The translations under genes were made by a program, and so were the position numbers. The notes beneath the pieces were generated by a model that did not search any database, was not told the DNA's origin, and saw nothing but the letters and a program-made list of their open reading frames with translations. DNA of 64,000 nucleotides from Psococerastis gibbosa (Eukaryota; Arthropoda; Insecta; Psocodea; Psocidae): contig OZ020485.1 of NCBI GenBank assembly GCA_963971405.1, positions 7,378,001 to 7,442,000 of the forward strand, read 5' to 3'. Shown piece by piece: positions 8,901 through 21,700 of the stretch (its first letter is position 1; every line of letters begins with the position of its first letter).

Positions 8901-11900
8901 TTAAATAGTGGCCACTTCAGGGTCTTTTCCTGTACCCTCTTTAAGATTATACGTTTTGTAAGCTTCTTGAATTTGTGCGATGTCGAATTTGTTTTGAGCA
9001 AATCGATAACGGCACCGTACCCTGAAAATGAAAAATACTACAATAATTAATTACATTATAATAAATTCCTGCAAAGCTGTCATATACAGTATGCAGGCCA
9101 TGCATAAAAATTACGGATAATTTTCTACAACTGTAACAATCTACGATTGCCAAGTTATTGGTTATTATGAGAAAGTCTAAAATTAGATAAATATTGAGAC
9201 ACATTAGAGAAAAAGTTAATTACGGGATATAGAAAAAACTGTTTGGCGGGATTCGAACCCACGATCTACTTACTGTATATAATCGTGTTGACACAGACCT
9301 GTTCGGCGGCTATTCCACCGACTAATTTGCATTTTGCTCCACTAATCGTAGTGCCGACGTGGTAGCAGACATCATTAATGTCTCTACCATATTATAACTA
9401 AATTTATGATAGACAAGTTAAGTATCTACAAAATAGTCTCCTTAAAATATGGCAGAGACTTATTAATGATGTCTGCTACCACGTTGGCACTACGATTAGT
9501 GAAGCAAATTAGTCGGTGGAATAGCCGCCTTAGATAGTTGTGGTAACCTGTCTAACATTACGAATATTGTCAGCATGAGCATATAAGTAGAGGGACTGTA
9601 CTTGTCTGGACTTGTGTACCAGCGGTTAAGGTGACGCCCAGGATAGGATATATCCTCCAAATTCTGCTACCAACCAAAAAGTTAATTTAGAAAGTCAGTG
9701 TTATATTATACAAGTATATGGTACCAAACAATACTCCAATGCATTAATTATGGGTGTAGCTGATTTAAAACTGAATTGGCCACACACTCAATATTAATAT
9801 TAGGCCCAAAGTCTTGCTAAATGAAGCCTACATTTAATTGTATAGAACTTATAAGAATGAGGCTGAACCTTTAGATAAGTTTCGGCACAGCTTCACGCCA
9901 GGACCTTTACTTCTTGGATTATCACCGCCATAATGTACGCGGCGAGAATCAGGTTTCTATCAACTGTTACGCATTGCGAAACATGTTTATCGTAGCTACA
10001 TATTGAGTTGATCATAATATTGACATTGATATTGAATGTTATATAATGACTTCAATCAAACTAAATTAATGTATTTAGTCAATAGTTCAAGTTCAAAACA
10101 GGCTAGCCATTGTTAACTGATATATAGGCGGATAATCCCAGTTTTAGGCTTCGTCAAGTAGGATGTACCTATCATAAACAAACAAGCAAACAAGCAACAG
10201 AACACAATTAGTTGGCAAGTTATTGGGTTAGTAAGTTAGTATTATTAGTATTTTGGCCAGGCTTGCCCCTCAAAAAATTATCCTACAGAGTACGGACAAG
10301 TATCCAACAGTTGCTTTCTGAGCGCATTTCTGAAAGCTTTGCCTTCGAAGGCTCTCATGCTGGGCGGTAAACAGTTATAAAGTCTGGCCCCAATACTTCG
10401 GGAATACTTCGTTTAATGTTAACGAAAGACATGGCATGGCTCCCTACTTATTTGATCCCTGTTTCTTGTGTAATGGGTGTATGTCTCTCTGCCTAAAGTT
10501 CGGACTTAACGTGGCAAATTTAATAGCCTCCAGTATATAGAGGGCCTGTAAGGTTAGGATTTCTAGGTTTTTAAATAGCGGCCTGCAAGAGACTGTCTGG
10601 TCTCTAACTTCTCCCATAGTTCGTATTGCCCTCCTTTTTTTAATATAGAAGCTCTGGTTGCGTCAGTCGAGTTCCCCCAGCTTAACATTGCATACCTTAG
10701 ATGCGACTCAAAGAGCCCATAGTAGACTAGCTTCATTGTGTTTCTATTTACTAGAAATGAGAGACTCCAAGGAGGAACGCGCATGAGGAAAGCTTTCCAC
10801 ACAGGATGTGTACATGGGGCATCCAGTTGGGGGCAGGATCTATGGTTACACCCTAAATGCCTACTTGTTCAGCTGGCCGGATTTGATTTCCGCCTATTTG
10901 CAGCTGAGGAACTAAATTAAGAGGCTTATACAATGTTTTGAACACAACAAAGTTGGCTTTCCCTTGATTGAGAAGGAGTTTATTTGCGGCCAGCCATTGG
11001 CTTGCAATTGTAAGAGCAGCGTTGCAGACAGTTTCAATCTGGGATGCAGTACCTAGAGCATATACAACAATTTTTACAAAGGCCTACCAATACCTAGCGC
11101 CAAAGACTAATCATCAACTAAAATTACGGCCTGGATCTCTAACCACAAATAAATTTTCAAAATTTATTCGGGAATGGCTGATTGGACAGGAAGAGGTGGA
11201 ATCTTAGTTTCAAATTATGGATTAAAAAGAATTTTTTCTGTGGACCTGTTATTAGCACGTAAGTTAATGTTAGTCGTTTTTTTTCAAGGGTTTAAAATTT
11301 TGTTGTTAAATTATTTATTTATTTATTTTTTAGTCTGTTATGGCCATCTGGCCCTACAGTATTGTGTATTTGTATTTTTCTAATACACCTTTTGATTGAT
11401 TGATTGAGTTGTAGGAGCCAACGTAAAATAGTTGTCATCTGCAAACAGACCGATAGATGGTCGACCAGGGGCCATGTTAAGGTTTTTAACATAACCATTT
11501 ATACATATAGTATGAATAATGTAGGGCCTAACACGCTGCCCTGTGGTACCCCATTCGGAACATCTCTCCATATTGACTTTGCCCCAACCATCTGCTTCCT
11601 GCCTTGCAGGTAGTTCAGGAATAATTTTAGGGCCACTCTACGAATTCCGTAATGTTTAAGTTTCCCCAGAAGCACATCGTGGTCCAAGGTCTCAAAGGCT
11701 CTGCTAAGATCACAGAATAATAGAGAAATATAAGGTTTTCTTACCAGTAAACAAGTGTAGTAGCTACAAATGTGGCGTAGCCCACATGACAAGCAATTCG
11801 AGGTTTGCTGCAATACAAGAAAGTGGCAAGGCCCCCAATGACTCCACCTCCGGCTCCGTATAGGAATGAACTTCGAAAACAAGGGATAGCTGCAATGTCA

Positions 11901-12418
11901 GTCCCGAAAACAACGAAACTCTATGAAGAGAAGGAGGCAATTAGAAAAGGTTACCAACCAATGAGATGAGAAAGTAGCAGTTACCACTTTTGTTTATATT
12001 TGTGGAAATTGTGCAAAGTCTGTATTTGTAATTTTACACATTATGTTTCGTTTCCACGAGGTCACGAGAGAAGGCCTCCATTGGATTACCACTTTTGTTT
12101 CTAATTTCTTAGACTCTTTGGCCACATAGTCGAATGAAAGCCTTTATGACACGGAACATTAAGCTTGATATTTGTAGACTACAAATAGTTAGTCATACCC
12201 TAAAAATCATAGTTTTATTTAGGGCTAATTACAAGCAATCAAAGGACTGCGGAGACGCGGAACGGCGGAGAATGGCTTGTAGAGGGGTAGATATTCTAAT
12301 AGCCAGCTAGTCTGCCAAAATAATGATTACTATTAATGATTACGACTAGTGTCGCTTGAATTCAAGGTAAACTCACCTAGATAGTTCTTACCTTTCGGTT
12401 GAATTCGTCTTCAATCAT
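8901..12418 (-). CDS. COX20: COX20 (FAM36A), cytochrome c oxidase assembly protein
   Basis: Three exons in phase: 12418-12392 (M-I-E-D-E-F-N-R-K), 11920-11745 and 9021-8901, giving 107 residues (human 118). COX20 is an inner-membrane chaperone that binds newly made COX2 during complex IV assembly. The second exon carries the family signature I-P-C-F-R-S-S-F-L-Y-G-A-G-G-G followed by the first membrane segment; the second membrane segment and the conserved C-R-Y-R-F-A-Q motif straddle the last junction (split Trp codon TG|G). The tail is charged and helical. The first exon matches the usual short N-terminus. The gene is head-to-head with RAB28, and its stop is 33 nt upstream of the STRAD start. 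Intron 2 (9022-11744) holds MITE F, tRNA-like pieces and a nest of two LINEs; the outer LINE starts close to the donor. Confidence 0.85.
9232..9275 (-). repeat. tRNA-derived repeat, 3' half
   Basis: Read on the minus strand, this contains a B-box-like GGGTTCGAATCCCGCC preceded by GTAGATCGT, matching the copies at 26.1, 40.8 and 42.4 kb. The A-box half is missing here. A related half is at 9604-9665, beyond MITE F, in the opposite orientation (plus strand). Confidence 0.55.
9305..9529. mobile_element. Foldback MITE F (type IV)
   Basis: A 225-bp foldback begins GGCGGCTATTCCACCGAC and ends with its complement, flanked by TTC and TTA. The arms of about 85 bp end in ACGTGGTAGCAGACAT and a short non-palindromic AT-rich loop lies between them. 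The middle module differs from all the other copies in the window. It lies in COX20 intron 2. Confidence 0.9.
9604..9665 (+). repeat. tRNA-derived repeat, 5' half
   Basis: The A-box-like stretch ACCAGCGGTTAAGG followed by GACGCCCAGGATAGG matches the 5' half of the tRNA-like units at 40.8 and 42.4 kb. The B-box half is missing. Confidence 0.5.
10175..11735 (-). mobile_element. Decayed non-LTR retrotransposon, interrupted by another LINE
   Basis: Minus-strand pieces of an RT ORF are seen: L-F-C-D-L-S-R-A-F-E, G-V-P-Q-G-S-V-L-G-P and F-A-D-D in 11735-11409, then the continuation downstream of F-A-D-D (V-Y-A-L-G-T-A-S-Q onwards) from about 11070 down to 10563. The 3' end has a CTTG/TTTG-rich tail at about 10175-10195. 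Frameshifts and stop codons make it inactive. Its 5'-truncated end lies within about 15 bp of the COX20 exon 2 donor. Confidence 0.75.
11070..11408 (+). mobile_element. Short 3' LINE fragment nested in the minus-strand LINE
   Basis: The fragment encodes only the C-terminal end of a LINE polymerase (frame ending at 11207 with F-I-R-E-W-L-I-G-Q) plus a 3' UTR and a TTGA tandem tail (11391-11408). The tail matches the ATTG type of the LINE at 181-1873. It splits the older minus-strand RT just after F-A-D-D, which dates the two insertions relative to each other. Confidence 0.7.
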
Positions 12419-12740
12419 TCTAGCGACTACACCATAACATATCCCAAGCTATTGTAATTAATGAAACAACTCCAATTAATTTATTGTAAATTGATGTTAA
12501 TAAAACTTGTAAAACTTTCAAATAATGTGTTTATATACATACATTACAATAATTTGACAATTGACAATAGACAGAACGAAAGTGTCTTCTGCTTGTTAGT
12601 TGTTAATTCTGTTGCCACTGAATTTCTTCTGGTCCTTTGTTGTTACAACTTACAATTAGTTTTCAAGTGTCAAGTTTTCAAGTTTAGATGAGTTAATTTC
12701 ACTTTAATTTCAATCAGTCATATTCCCATTTTAATGAAAA
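12419..12740. promoter_or_regulatory. Shared bidirectional promoter region, COX20/RAB28
   Basis: The start codons of COX20 (minus, 12418) and RAB28 (plus, 12741) are separated by 322 bp with no other gene. Both 5' UTRs and core promoters must fit here. The sequence is AT-rich, with no obvious TATA box I would commit to. The call is inferred from gene layout. Confidence 0.5.
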
Positions 12741-15700
12741 ATGTCGGATTCGGAAGATGAAACATCTGATCGGCAACTGAAATTGGTTCTCGTAGGAGAA
12801 CTTTCTGTGGGGAAGGTCACTTAGCAATACTGTAACACACGATTTGTTACACTGCTCTTCACCTGCTCACTTTTCAAACAGCTTATGTTTTAGAATGATT
12901 GCACGCATTTGCTTGATCATATGCACCAGCACAGCTAAAACAAAAAAGGTTCAGACTCAACTTCTCAACTGCCAATAAGCTGATTTTGCTACCAACGTGG
13001 ATTGTAATACATTCTCACTGGCTTGCCACCCAACTATATCGATTTAATTAAATCTCAAATAGCAATGGAACTAGATCACTTGAATTTATGTTTGATTATG
13101 GCAGAGAGGGAGAGTTCTGAGTTAGAAAAAACATTGGTCGCCATCTCAATAGGTAGGTGAATCTCAATAAAAATTGGACATTTTAGCCTACTGAGACAAT
13201 TCAAGGAATGGCAGAAGGTTGGTACTCGAACTACATCGGCTTGAACCGTATTAAAATGACGTTTTCTATCGAGAAAAAACTCCATGAGTAGAGGAAGAAG
13301 AACGCAATGATCCACAGTGAAATACCATAATAGTGACAGGTTTCGGATAAAATCCATCATCAGACTAACACATGAAAAAACGCCAGCTTATATACTACGG
13401 GATGGGAATGGGAGGTCGAGGCGGGGGTTGAGTTACAAAAATCGAGTAGTGGGGATACAGTTTGAAACATTATATCGTTCGTGAGAACCTCGTTATTCCT
13501 AATACCCTTTCTAATCTCTTAGCTTTCTAACCTGTCTAATAGTCTACCTTTATTGCAGCAATGTAGAATTGTGAAGTACAACTGTATTTCGCGGAGTACT
13601 CACTTTTGTTCTTTTGATACCTAGCTAGCCTTCTTCTTGGGATATTAAGAATCACGGTACTGGACACTTATAAAGGATTATAATTCAGTAAATCAAATAC
13701 ACATACACAACACTGGACTTTTAAAGGTCAGAGAAACACAGAAATACTACTGGTTAAAAATATGGACGATACTGAGGTTTGAATATACGGACAACACTAG
13801 CAACACTCTGGCAACACACTAGTAATAACTAGCAATAACTAACTATAACTGACTATATCTGACTATAACTAACTTAAACAAATTTGGCTCTCTGGTTTTA
13901 TATCATAACTATTCAATGGATTAGTCATAGGACAGTAAATACAAATACAGATTAATAGTTAAGTATGTAGAACAATGAGTAAAGTAAAGAATAATAATCC
14001 AGAGTCCTAATAATAACCAAATTCCAGTTCCAGAGTACCGAGTACAAAGTAACAAAGTAGGCCTAGAATAGTGCTGGTACATTACACCTCCCCCCGTAAG
14101 AGAGACGCGAATGCGGGAAGGAAAAGAAAAGAGAAAAAAAATCATGTGTCCAAAATGAACTAGGATAAAACTAACATAATACAAGGCTATGTTCATAATG
14201 AACTAACTTAATTATTAAGGAGTAAATAGTCGAATTCTCGAGCATAAAAATTATAACATCAAAATCTATAACTACTAATTTAAGGTATGGTTTATTAATT
14301 ATGTAGATTAGTTTAAGAATTTTAGCAACTATCGGTTTTCTTCAATCGAGAAATAAGTCTGGCGCTACGGCGAGGATTGATTTCAGAATGAGGCAGGTCA
14401 ATATCAGAACCTGAGCCTGACAATTGAGGATTGCCATGAGTTTCATGTGATATTGAAAATTTTGCAAAAACATAGTGTAGAAGGTTTTTTAAGGTAATAA
14501 CGGTTGTAAGCATAACTAAAAATTTTGACCAATAGAACAGTACATATTACAGCTAATACAAAATATACACAAATAGACACAATGCTAAGTTTTTGTTCGG
14601 ATAAATTAGATTTTAACAATTCATCGGTCATTCGTCGTATGTGATCTAACTTATGACTAGCTATTGAACGATCTTGAAAGGATTGAACAGGGATTAACGG
14701 TATTTCAAATTTTAATTTTTCTTTGACAAAATTTGAAGTGCTGGCACAACATGTACTATCGCTTAGTGAGTATTTTGGAAAAATCAAAGAAATATTGCTT
14801 TCACGAGAGAATTGTGGAGTGAGAGTGACAGTAGTTGTGTAACCCTTGCATGGGGCTTCTATAGTGAGAATTCCTGTTTTGTCTAAAAGAATATCAATAG
14901 GGGATTCTGTTGGACATTTGATTGAAACTAATTCTGGTTTTGGGCAAACATAGACCCATGAATTTTTGAATTTTAATTTATACCAAAGGCTTGAGGGAAT
15001 AGAATGAATTTCTCGAATATCACATAGTTGGGGAATAGTATCTGGGTGTAACAAAGAATCTGTTTCACAACTGGGGTTACCGTGCACTAAGGTAAGAGAA
15101 TGAGTCAACTTGCATAGAAAGAGTAAGGAATTAATTTTCGTGCAATCAGACATAATATTAAGATAAGTATAATGTAATTTGGTGTCTGATAATGCGAAAA
15201 ATGGGGCAGTGGGATTGATAAATCGGAAGTGGTTGTCAACTAGTGTAGGCAAAGGAATTAAATGGTAGAAATTAAATGTCTGTTGGTCAACCAATGGAAT
15301 ATTGATAACGCTAATCAATCGTGACTCGATATAGTTCCGGGTAAAAACGGTATAGTAGCTTGAAGACTTGTGAGTAATTGGGCAGGTGTGACAATACTAG
15401 GGTGCAAGAGATTAGACTTGCTAAATAAATTTAATACGGCATGTATGAGTTGTTCAATGTCTAAGTCCAAGTCTAATAAGATTGTTGACAGTAGATTAAA
15501 GTGGGTATTGACTTGATCACGAAGATCTAATGATAATATTTGGGACTGCAAATTCTCAGTATAGTTTCTGAACCGTTCTAAATTATGGGAAAATATAATT
15601 TCGTTTTTCCTAATATTAGAAATTGTATACCGCAAGGCGCTTACTATTCCAATTGACCTGTAACATTCGCATGTTTTAGTCTGTTAGCATGAACAACTAT

Positions 15701-18700
15701 AGGTTTATTTCGAATTTGAATAGTAACGTTTGGAGGTTGAGAAGCGTTAACTACGCGATAAGGTCCTATATACCGTGGATTTAATTTACGTGATGTATTC
15801 GGCTGAGAAGCATCGTTAGATAAGAACACAAGGTCATCTACATTGTAATCGAATGGTTTTGTATTTTTGTCATAATATTTCTTATTGGTTTTTTTAGCTT
15901 TCAACAAATTTTCACGAGCAATTTCTGCGCTCTTTTGCAGACGTAATGTCAGTTCGTCTAAATAGTCATCGTAACTGTACTTGAAAACAGGAGGCTTTGT
16001 TATAGCTGACGGAATGTTAGCTGGTTTTCCAAACACCAATTCATAAGGTGTAAATTTTGTCGATGAATGCGTGGTTGTATTGTAGCGAATGCGATCCACT
16101 TGTCCCAGTCGCTTTGACTATTGTCTACAAAATTTTTGAGATAATCCGCGAGTGTAAGATGGCTCCTTTCAAGGGCACCATTTGTTTGGGGATGGTAGGC
16201 TGATGTCTGTATCTTCTTTATCTTAAATAATTTGGCTACTTTTGTGAGCACGTCTGAAGTGAATTCTCTCCCTTGATCGGTGAGAATTGTATCGGGAATT
16301 CCAAAACGGCAAATAAACTGTTGTACAAGCGTTGTTGCTACGGTTTCTGCAGTATGACAGGGTAAGGGGTATCCTTGTGAGAACTTTGTTAAGTCATCTT
16401 GTAACGTTAGAATATACATATTTCCGTCTTCCGTCATTTTCAAGGGACCAACAATGTCCAGGAAAACTTTTTCGAATGGTTTTGAAGCTGTTGTTGTTAT
16501 TTCCATCGGCATTTTATTCTTATTTCGAATTAATTTATTTTTTTGACAATGTTCACATTGTTTTATGTATTCAGCGACATCTTTCTTTAAATTAGGCCAT
16601 TTATATTTCTGTTTTATTCTCGAAAGTGTCTTATGGAATCCGGTGTGCCCTGAAGTTGGAGTGGAGTGGTTTTCCTCCAAAATTTTCTTAACAAGAGTTA
16701 AGTCTGGTTGAACAATTAAACCGTGGTAAATGGATATTTCAATTTGAGTTTTAGCAAAAATGTATCTAAGTATACTACGAACTTTATGGTATTTTAGAGA
16801 TTGGAATGAGTCAACAGAGAATGATATAGAATTTTGAGTGTGTTTCAACAATAATTGTTTGAGTTTAATTAGGGCATCGAAGAGTTGTTCATAAGTGATT
16901 TGATCCCAATGATTTTTCTTCAGAAATAAGAAGTATAGGGTGTTTGATTTTTGCGGAATATGTATAATATCACCTAGTATTGGGTTGTATGAACAAAAGT
17001 CTTTTAGGTTTAAATCTTTGAACTGTGGTTCAGGTAGACTATCAAAATCCAATGAAATAAATGACACAACATTTTCTTTCTTGAGTGACAACTCACCATC
17101 AATATCCTTTAACAAAGTATATGAAATAATTTTTGTTCCCACATCTTGCAAAAATGTTTTATACGTTTTTTCATCTTGATTTGGTGTTGTGAGCATAAGT
17201 GATGGGCTTACTTGTTTAAAATCATGCTTAGGGGTATCGTGAGTGCAAATTGAATTGAATTCAGTGCTGGCAGGTTTTTCTATTATCGGAGTGTTATTGT
17301 TTTCTGGGTGTTGTATTCTAGACAAGGCATCTACATGGGGTATAGAACTGCCTGCTTTGTGTATAATCTCGTAATCATATTCTTCAAGTTTCAGTCTCCA
17401 TCGTACTAGACGAGATCCGGGGTCTTTAACCGAGAAAAGCCAAACCAATGGGCGGTGGTCTGTAAATATTTTGAATTTTTGCCCATACAAATAAGGACGA
17501 AAATATCGTACACTCCATACAATGGCTAACAATTCACGCTCAGTGGTAGAATAGTTAACCTCAGCTTTATTCAATTTTCTTGAAGAGTAACTAATCGGGA
17601 GATCATTTGGTGAATCTCCTTGTGACAAAATTGATCCTATAGCATACTGACTACTATCGGTAGTCAAATTGAATGGTTTTTTAAAGTCTGGAAATTGTAG
17701 AATCGGTGGATTGACAATGGCATCAATTAAAGTCTCAAAAGCGGTTTGATGCACACATGTCCATTGAAATGGTTTATCCATTTGTTCTTTCTTCAATAAT
17801 TGAGTCAGAGGAAGTGCTATTTTAGCAAATTGGTTAATAAAACGACGAAAATATCCGACGAGTCCTAGGAATGCTCGTACATCTGTTGATGATTTTGGAA
17901 TGGGGTAATTTTGTACTGCCTTGGTTTTCTCTGTGTCAGGAGTGACACCTTGATCTGAAATTTTATGTCCTAGGTAGACCACTTCTTTCCTTAGAAAGCG
18001 GCACTTTGAAGGTTGTAATTTAAGATTGTGATTGCTGAGACGTTGCAAAACATCATTAAGCCTAGTTACATGTGAATCGAGACTTTGGGAATATACAATT
18101 AGATCATCAATATATGTAAGACATCGAGTACCTTGAATTCCACTTAAAACTACATTCATGAGTCTTTGAAAACAACTGGGAGCATTACGCAACCCGAATG
18201 GCATATTGACGAATTGATAATGGCCTGTGGGTGTACTGAAGGCAGTTTTGGGACGATCTTCTACCTTCACAGGTATCTGGTGGAAACCACTGGCCAAATC
18301 TAGAATACTGAAGTATTTGGAGTTGCCTAGTTGGTCCAGAATATCTGTGATGTTTGGTAAGGGAAATGAGTCACCCACAGTACGTTCATTTAAACGTCTG
18401 TAGTCTATTACGACTCTCCACTTAATCTTTCCATTAGCGTCTGCCTTTTTCGGAACTACCCACAGTGGCGAAGAGAATGGTGAATTGGAATGCTCTATAA
18501 TACCCTGGTCCAACATATGTTGTACCTGTTGCTTTACTTCTTCTTCATGTACTTTTGGGTATCTGTAAGTTTTCACTGAAACGGGAGTGTCAACCGTTAA
18601 AGGAATGGCATGTTCGAGAGTACTGGTCGTTTGCCAAGCATCTCCTTCTAGAAAGAAAACTGAATTGTAATTTCGAATTATTTGTAGTATAGCATCCTTT

Positions 18701-21700
18701 TCTTCGAAATTCATGTGTTCCATATCGATAAGAGCTTTAATTTTCTGAAGTCTTTCATAACTTGTAGATTTTGAAACTGTCGCACAATGTGATTGTAGAG
18801 ATTTCGGATGAAAAGGTGTGATAGTCAGGTTCAGTTTACTGACTTCAATTTGATTTTCGGTATTATTTAATATTGTGGTAAATGCTTGATTGTTCGAATT
18901 CACTTTTACAATGCTATGACAAAGAAAAACGCCTTTAAGAATTTCCTTACGTGGTGAAATTCCTTCTTGAATTTGAGGGTTTGTGACGTTAATACACACA
19001 ACTGTTTCTGAGCGTGGTTTAAGAATTACTGGAGGCCTATTTGGCCAAAGATTAAGAAATTTTGGTGAGCCTGAATGGCATGGAGGTCGATTTTCTATCC
19101 TAAAATCGCCATCTGAAAAATTGTGCTTTAGAAGGTTCTGTGAGCCTGAATGGCATGAAGGTCGATTTTTTATCTTAAAATCGCCATGTGAAAAATTGGG
19201 ATTTTGAATTTTCCGAAAGTCTGAATGGCATGAAGGCTGATTTTCCTTCCGAAAATCACCATGTGAAAAATTTTGATTTTGAATTTTCTGAAAGCCTGAA
19301 TGGCATGAAGGTCGATTTTTCTTCTGAAAATCGCCATGTGAAAAATTGGGATTTAAAATTTCCCGTGAGCCTGGAAGGCATGAAGGCTGATTTTCCTTCC
19401 GAAAATCACCATGTGAAAAGCCGGGATTTTTAACTTCCCGTAAGCCTGAAAGGCATGAAGGTTGATTTTCCTTCCGAAAATCACCATGTGAAAAGCCGGG
19501 ATTTTTAACTACCCGTGAGCCTGAAAGGCATGAAGGTTGATTTTCCTTCCGAAAATCACCATGTGAAAAGCCGGGATTTTTAACTTCCCGTAAGCCTGAA
19601 AGGCATGAAGGCCGATTTTTCTTCTGAAAATCGCCATGTGAAATATTAGAAGAGCCACGTGGTCTATTGTTATCTTGAGGTTCTGTGATATCGCCTAATT
19701 CGCGATAATGAAATTGTACTGGTTTTTCTGCTTGAAATGGTATCCGAAAATTATTAATGCTAAGTTGGTTACCATCATAATTAATGTCAACTTTATACTT
19801 AACCAGAAAGTCATTTCCTATTACACCACCATGAAAAATTGGAAAAGATGGTAGGACGACATGAAATGTATGAGGAAGGCATAAAGTACCTCCCCAATTT
19901 AATTCGAGAGTACAAGACCCTAGAGTTTCTGTATCCGGGGTACTTCCGCCTATGCCATATAATGTAGTGATAGTGTCAGTGGACATTGAACGAATAGTTT
20001 CGTTATTTAATTCAGTGATGCATATGAGAGATAAGTCTGAACCAGTGTCGATTAGAAAAGATAAATCGTCATGTATTGTTTGTCTAGTTGTAGACTGTAA
20101 AAACGGGGTTTTCGTGAAATTTAAGTTACAAATTTGGCCTGTATTGCCACATGGTCCTCTGGGTAGGCCTGTACCGAGGGCCTCTGCGAGTTTAAATTCT
20201 CATGTATAATTGCAGAGTTCGAACGAGGATTTATTTTAGGCTGTGCTTGATGAGGTTTAAAGGTTAGTGATTCACTTTGCTGTTGTCTCCTTTTCTTTGT
20301 ATATTCAAGTTTACGGCATTCATGGATTTCATGTCCCAAATTTTTGCAATATCGGCATGTTTTTGGAGGTTTCAAATTTTGTTTCTGCGTTGGAATTTCG
20401 TTAGTTACGAAGGCTTTACTCGTACTTGCTGTTCGAGTATTGGTTGGATTTCGAAAACAGTTCTTTGCAATGTGACCATGTTTATTGCAGAAATTACAAA
20501 CTTTAGCACGATTGTCTCCAGAAAAAGTTGAATATTTTAGCATCTCGTTCCTCGATTTATTTTCGTATTCTTCCGCCTGGGCATATGCCACAGCTTCCTC
20601 AAGGGAGACTGGTCTTTGGGCCTTAACCATTATGACAAGGTCTTGCCTTAAGCCCTGTATAAATATATTGAGTGCTTGCCTATGCAGAAGTTTGACGCTT
20701 GCTGCATTTTCTTCCGGAGTGAGATCTTCATCTAAGCTGTTAGTTAATTTTACTAGGCTTCGTTCAAGCCTGGTGGAATAATTTATTACGGATTCGTTAG
20801 CTAACTGTCGGCATGAATTTAATTCCAATTGCCATTGAGCCTGTGATCGTTTGTCAGAGTATGCGTCAGTTAAAAATGTTTTGAGAGCTGACCAATCAGC
20901 GAAAATTCGATTACGTATTAACGCTCTAGCTTTTTCACTGATATTGCATTTAATGAGTTCGAGTACGACAGGTTTATTTTCTTTAGAAGCTAACTTATAC
21001 GCGGTGCTACAATTGTCCAAAAATTCGTAAAGCTTAGACCTATCGCCAGTAAAAACAGGGATCATCCTTTGCAGGACACTAATTGATATTTCGCTACTCA
21101 TTTTAAATAAAAAAAAATTTATGATTGAGGCATATGGTTGCAAAACAACCATTGTCCACTTTTTCAAATTTTACAGGAGAGCCGAAAAACTGCAGCGTCG
21201 TTATATACTGCATAATTGGAACAATTCTTTTTCTGGCACGTTAGGGATGATCAATATTGCGTTTTACAGGGTAAAATATCCTCATGTCTAATCTAAAAGC
21301 TCCAAAATTGAAAAAAGTAATTTGGACATTGGTTGTTTTGCACCCAATTATTGGATATTGGCTGTTTTGCAAGTAACCCATGTGGACTGTGGTTGTTTTG
21401 TTATTCACAATGATGAATGATGCGACCATTAATAAGAGTAGACCGATAGACATGGTTTAGAGATTATGCAAAATAAGTGTCCAAAAATGTATGAAACTTT
21501 ATTGAAATCTGAAAACCCTTAGGCTATACACTTATAGCTTCTTCGTCACTGTCCTCAACTGGCTCACAAACCATTTCTTCTTCTGCTGCAACTGTTGGAG
21601 TGTCCAAGTGCTCCAGACAGTTTTTGAAGTATGCGAGATGGTCATCGCCCTCCCAATCTTCACCGAAATGAGCCTCAAGTAGCCTTTTCACATCACGCAA

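Noticed and set aside
19046-19645. Regular 75-bp repeats resembling a CRISPR-like array
   Set aside because: Units are contiguous, without unique spacers, keep an open reading frame inside a retroelement pol and lie in a eukaryotic genome.
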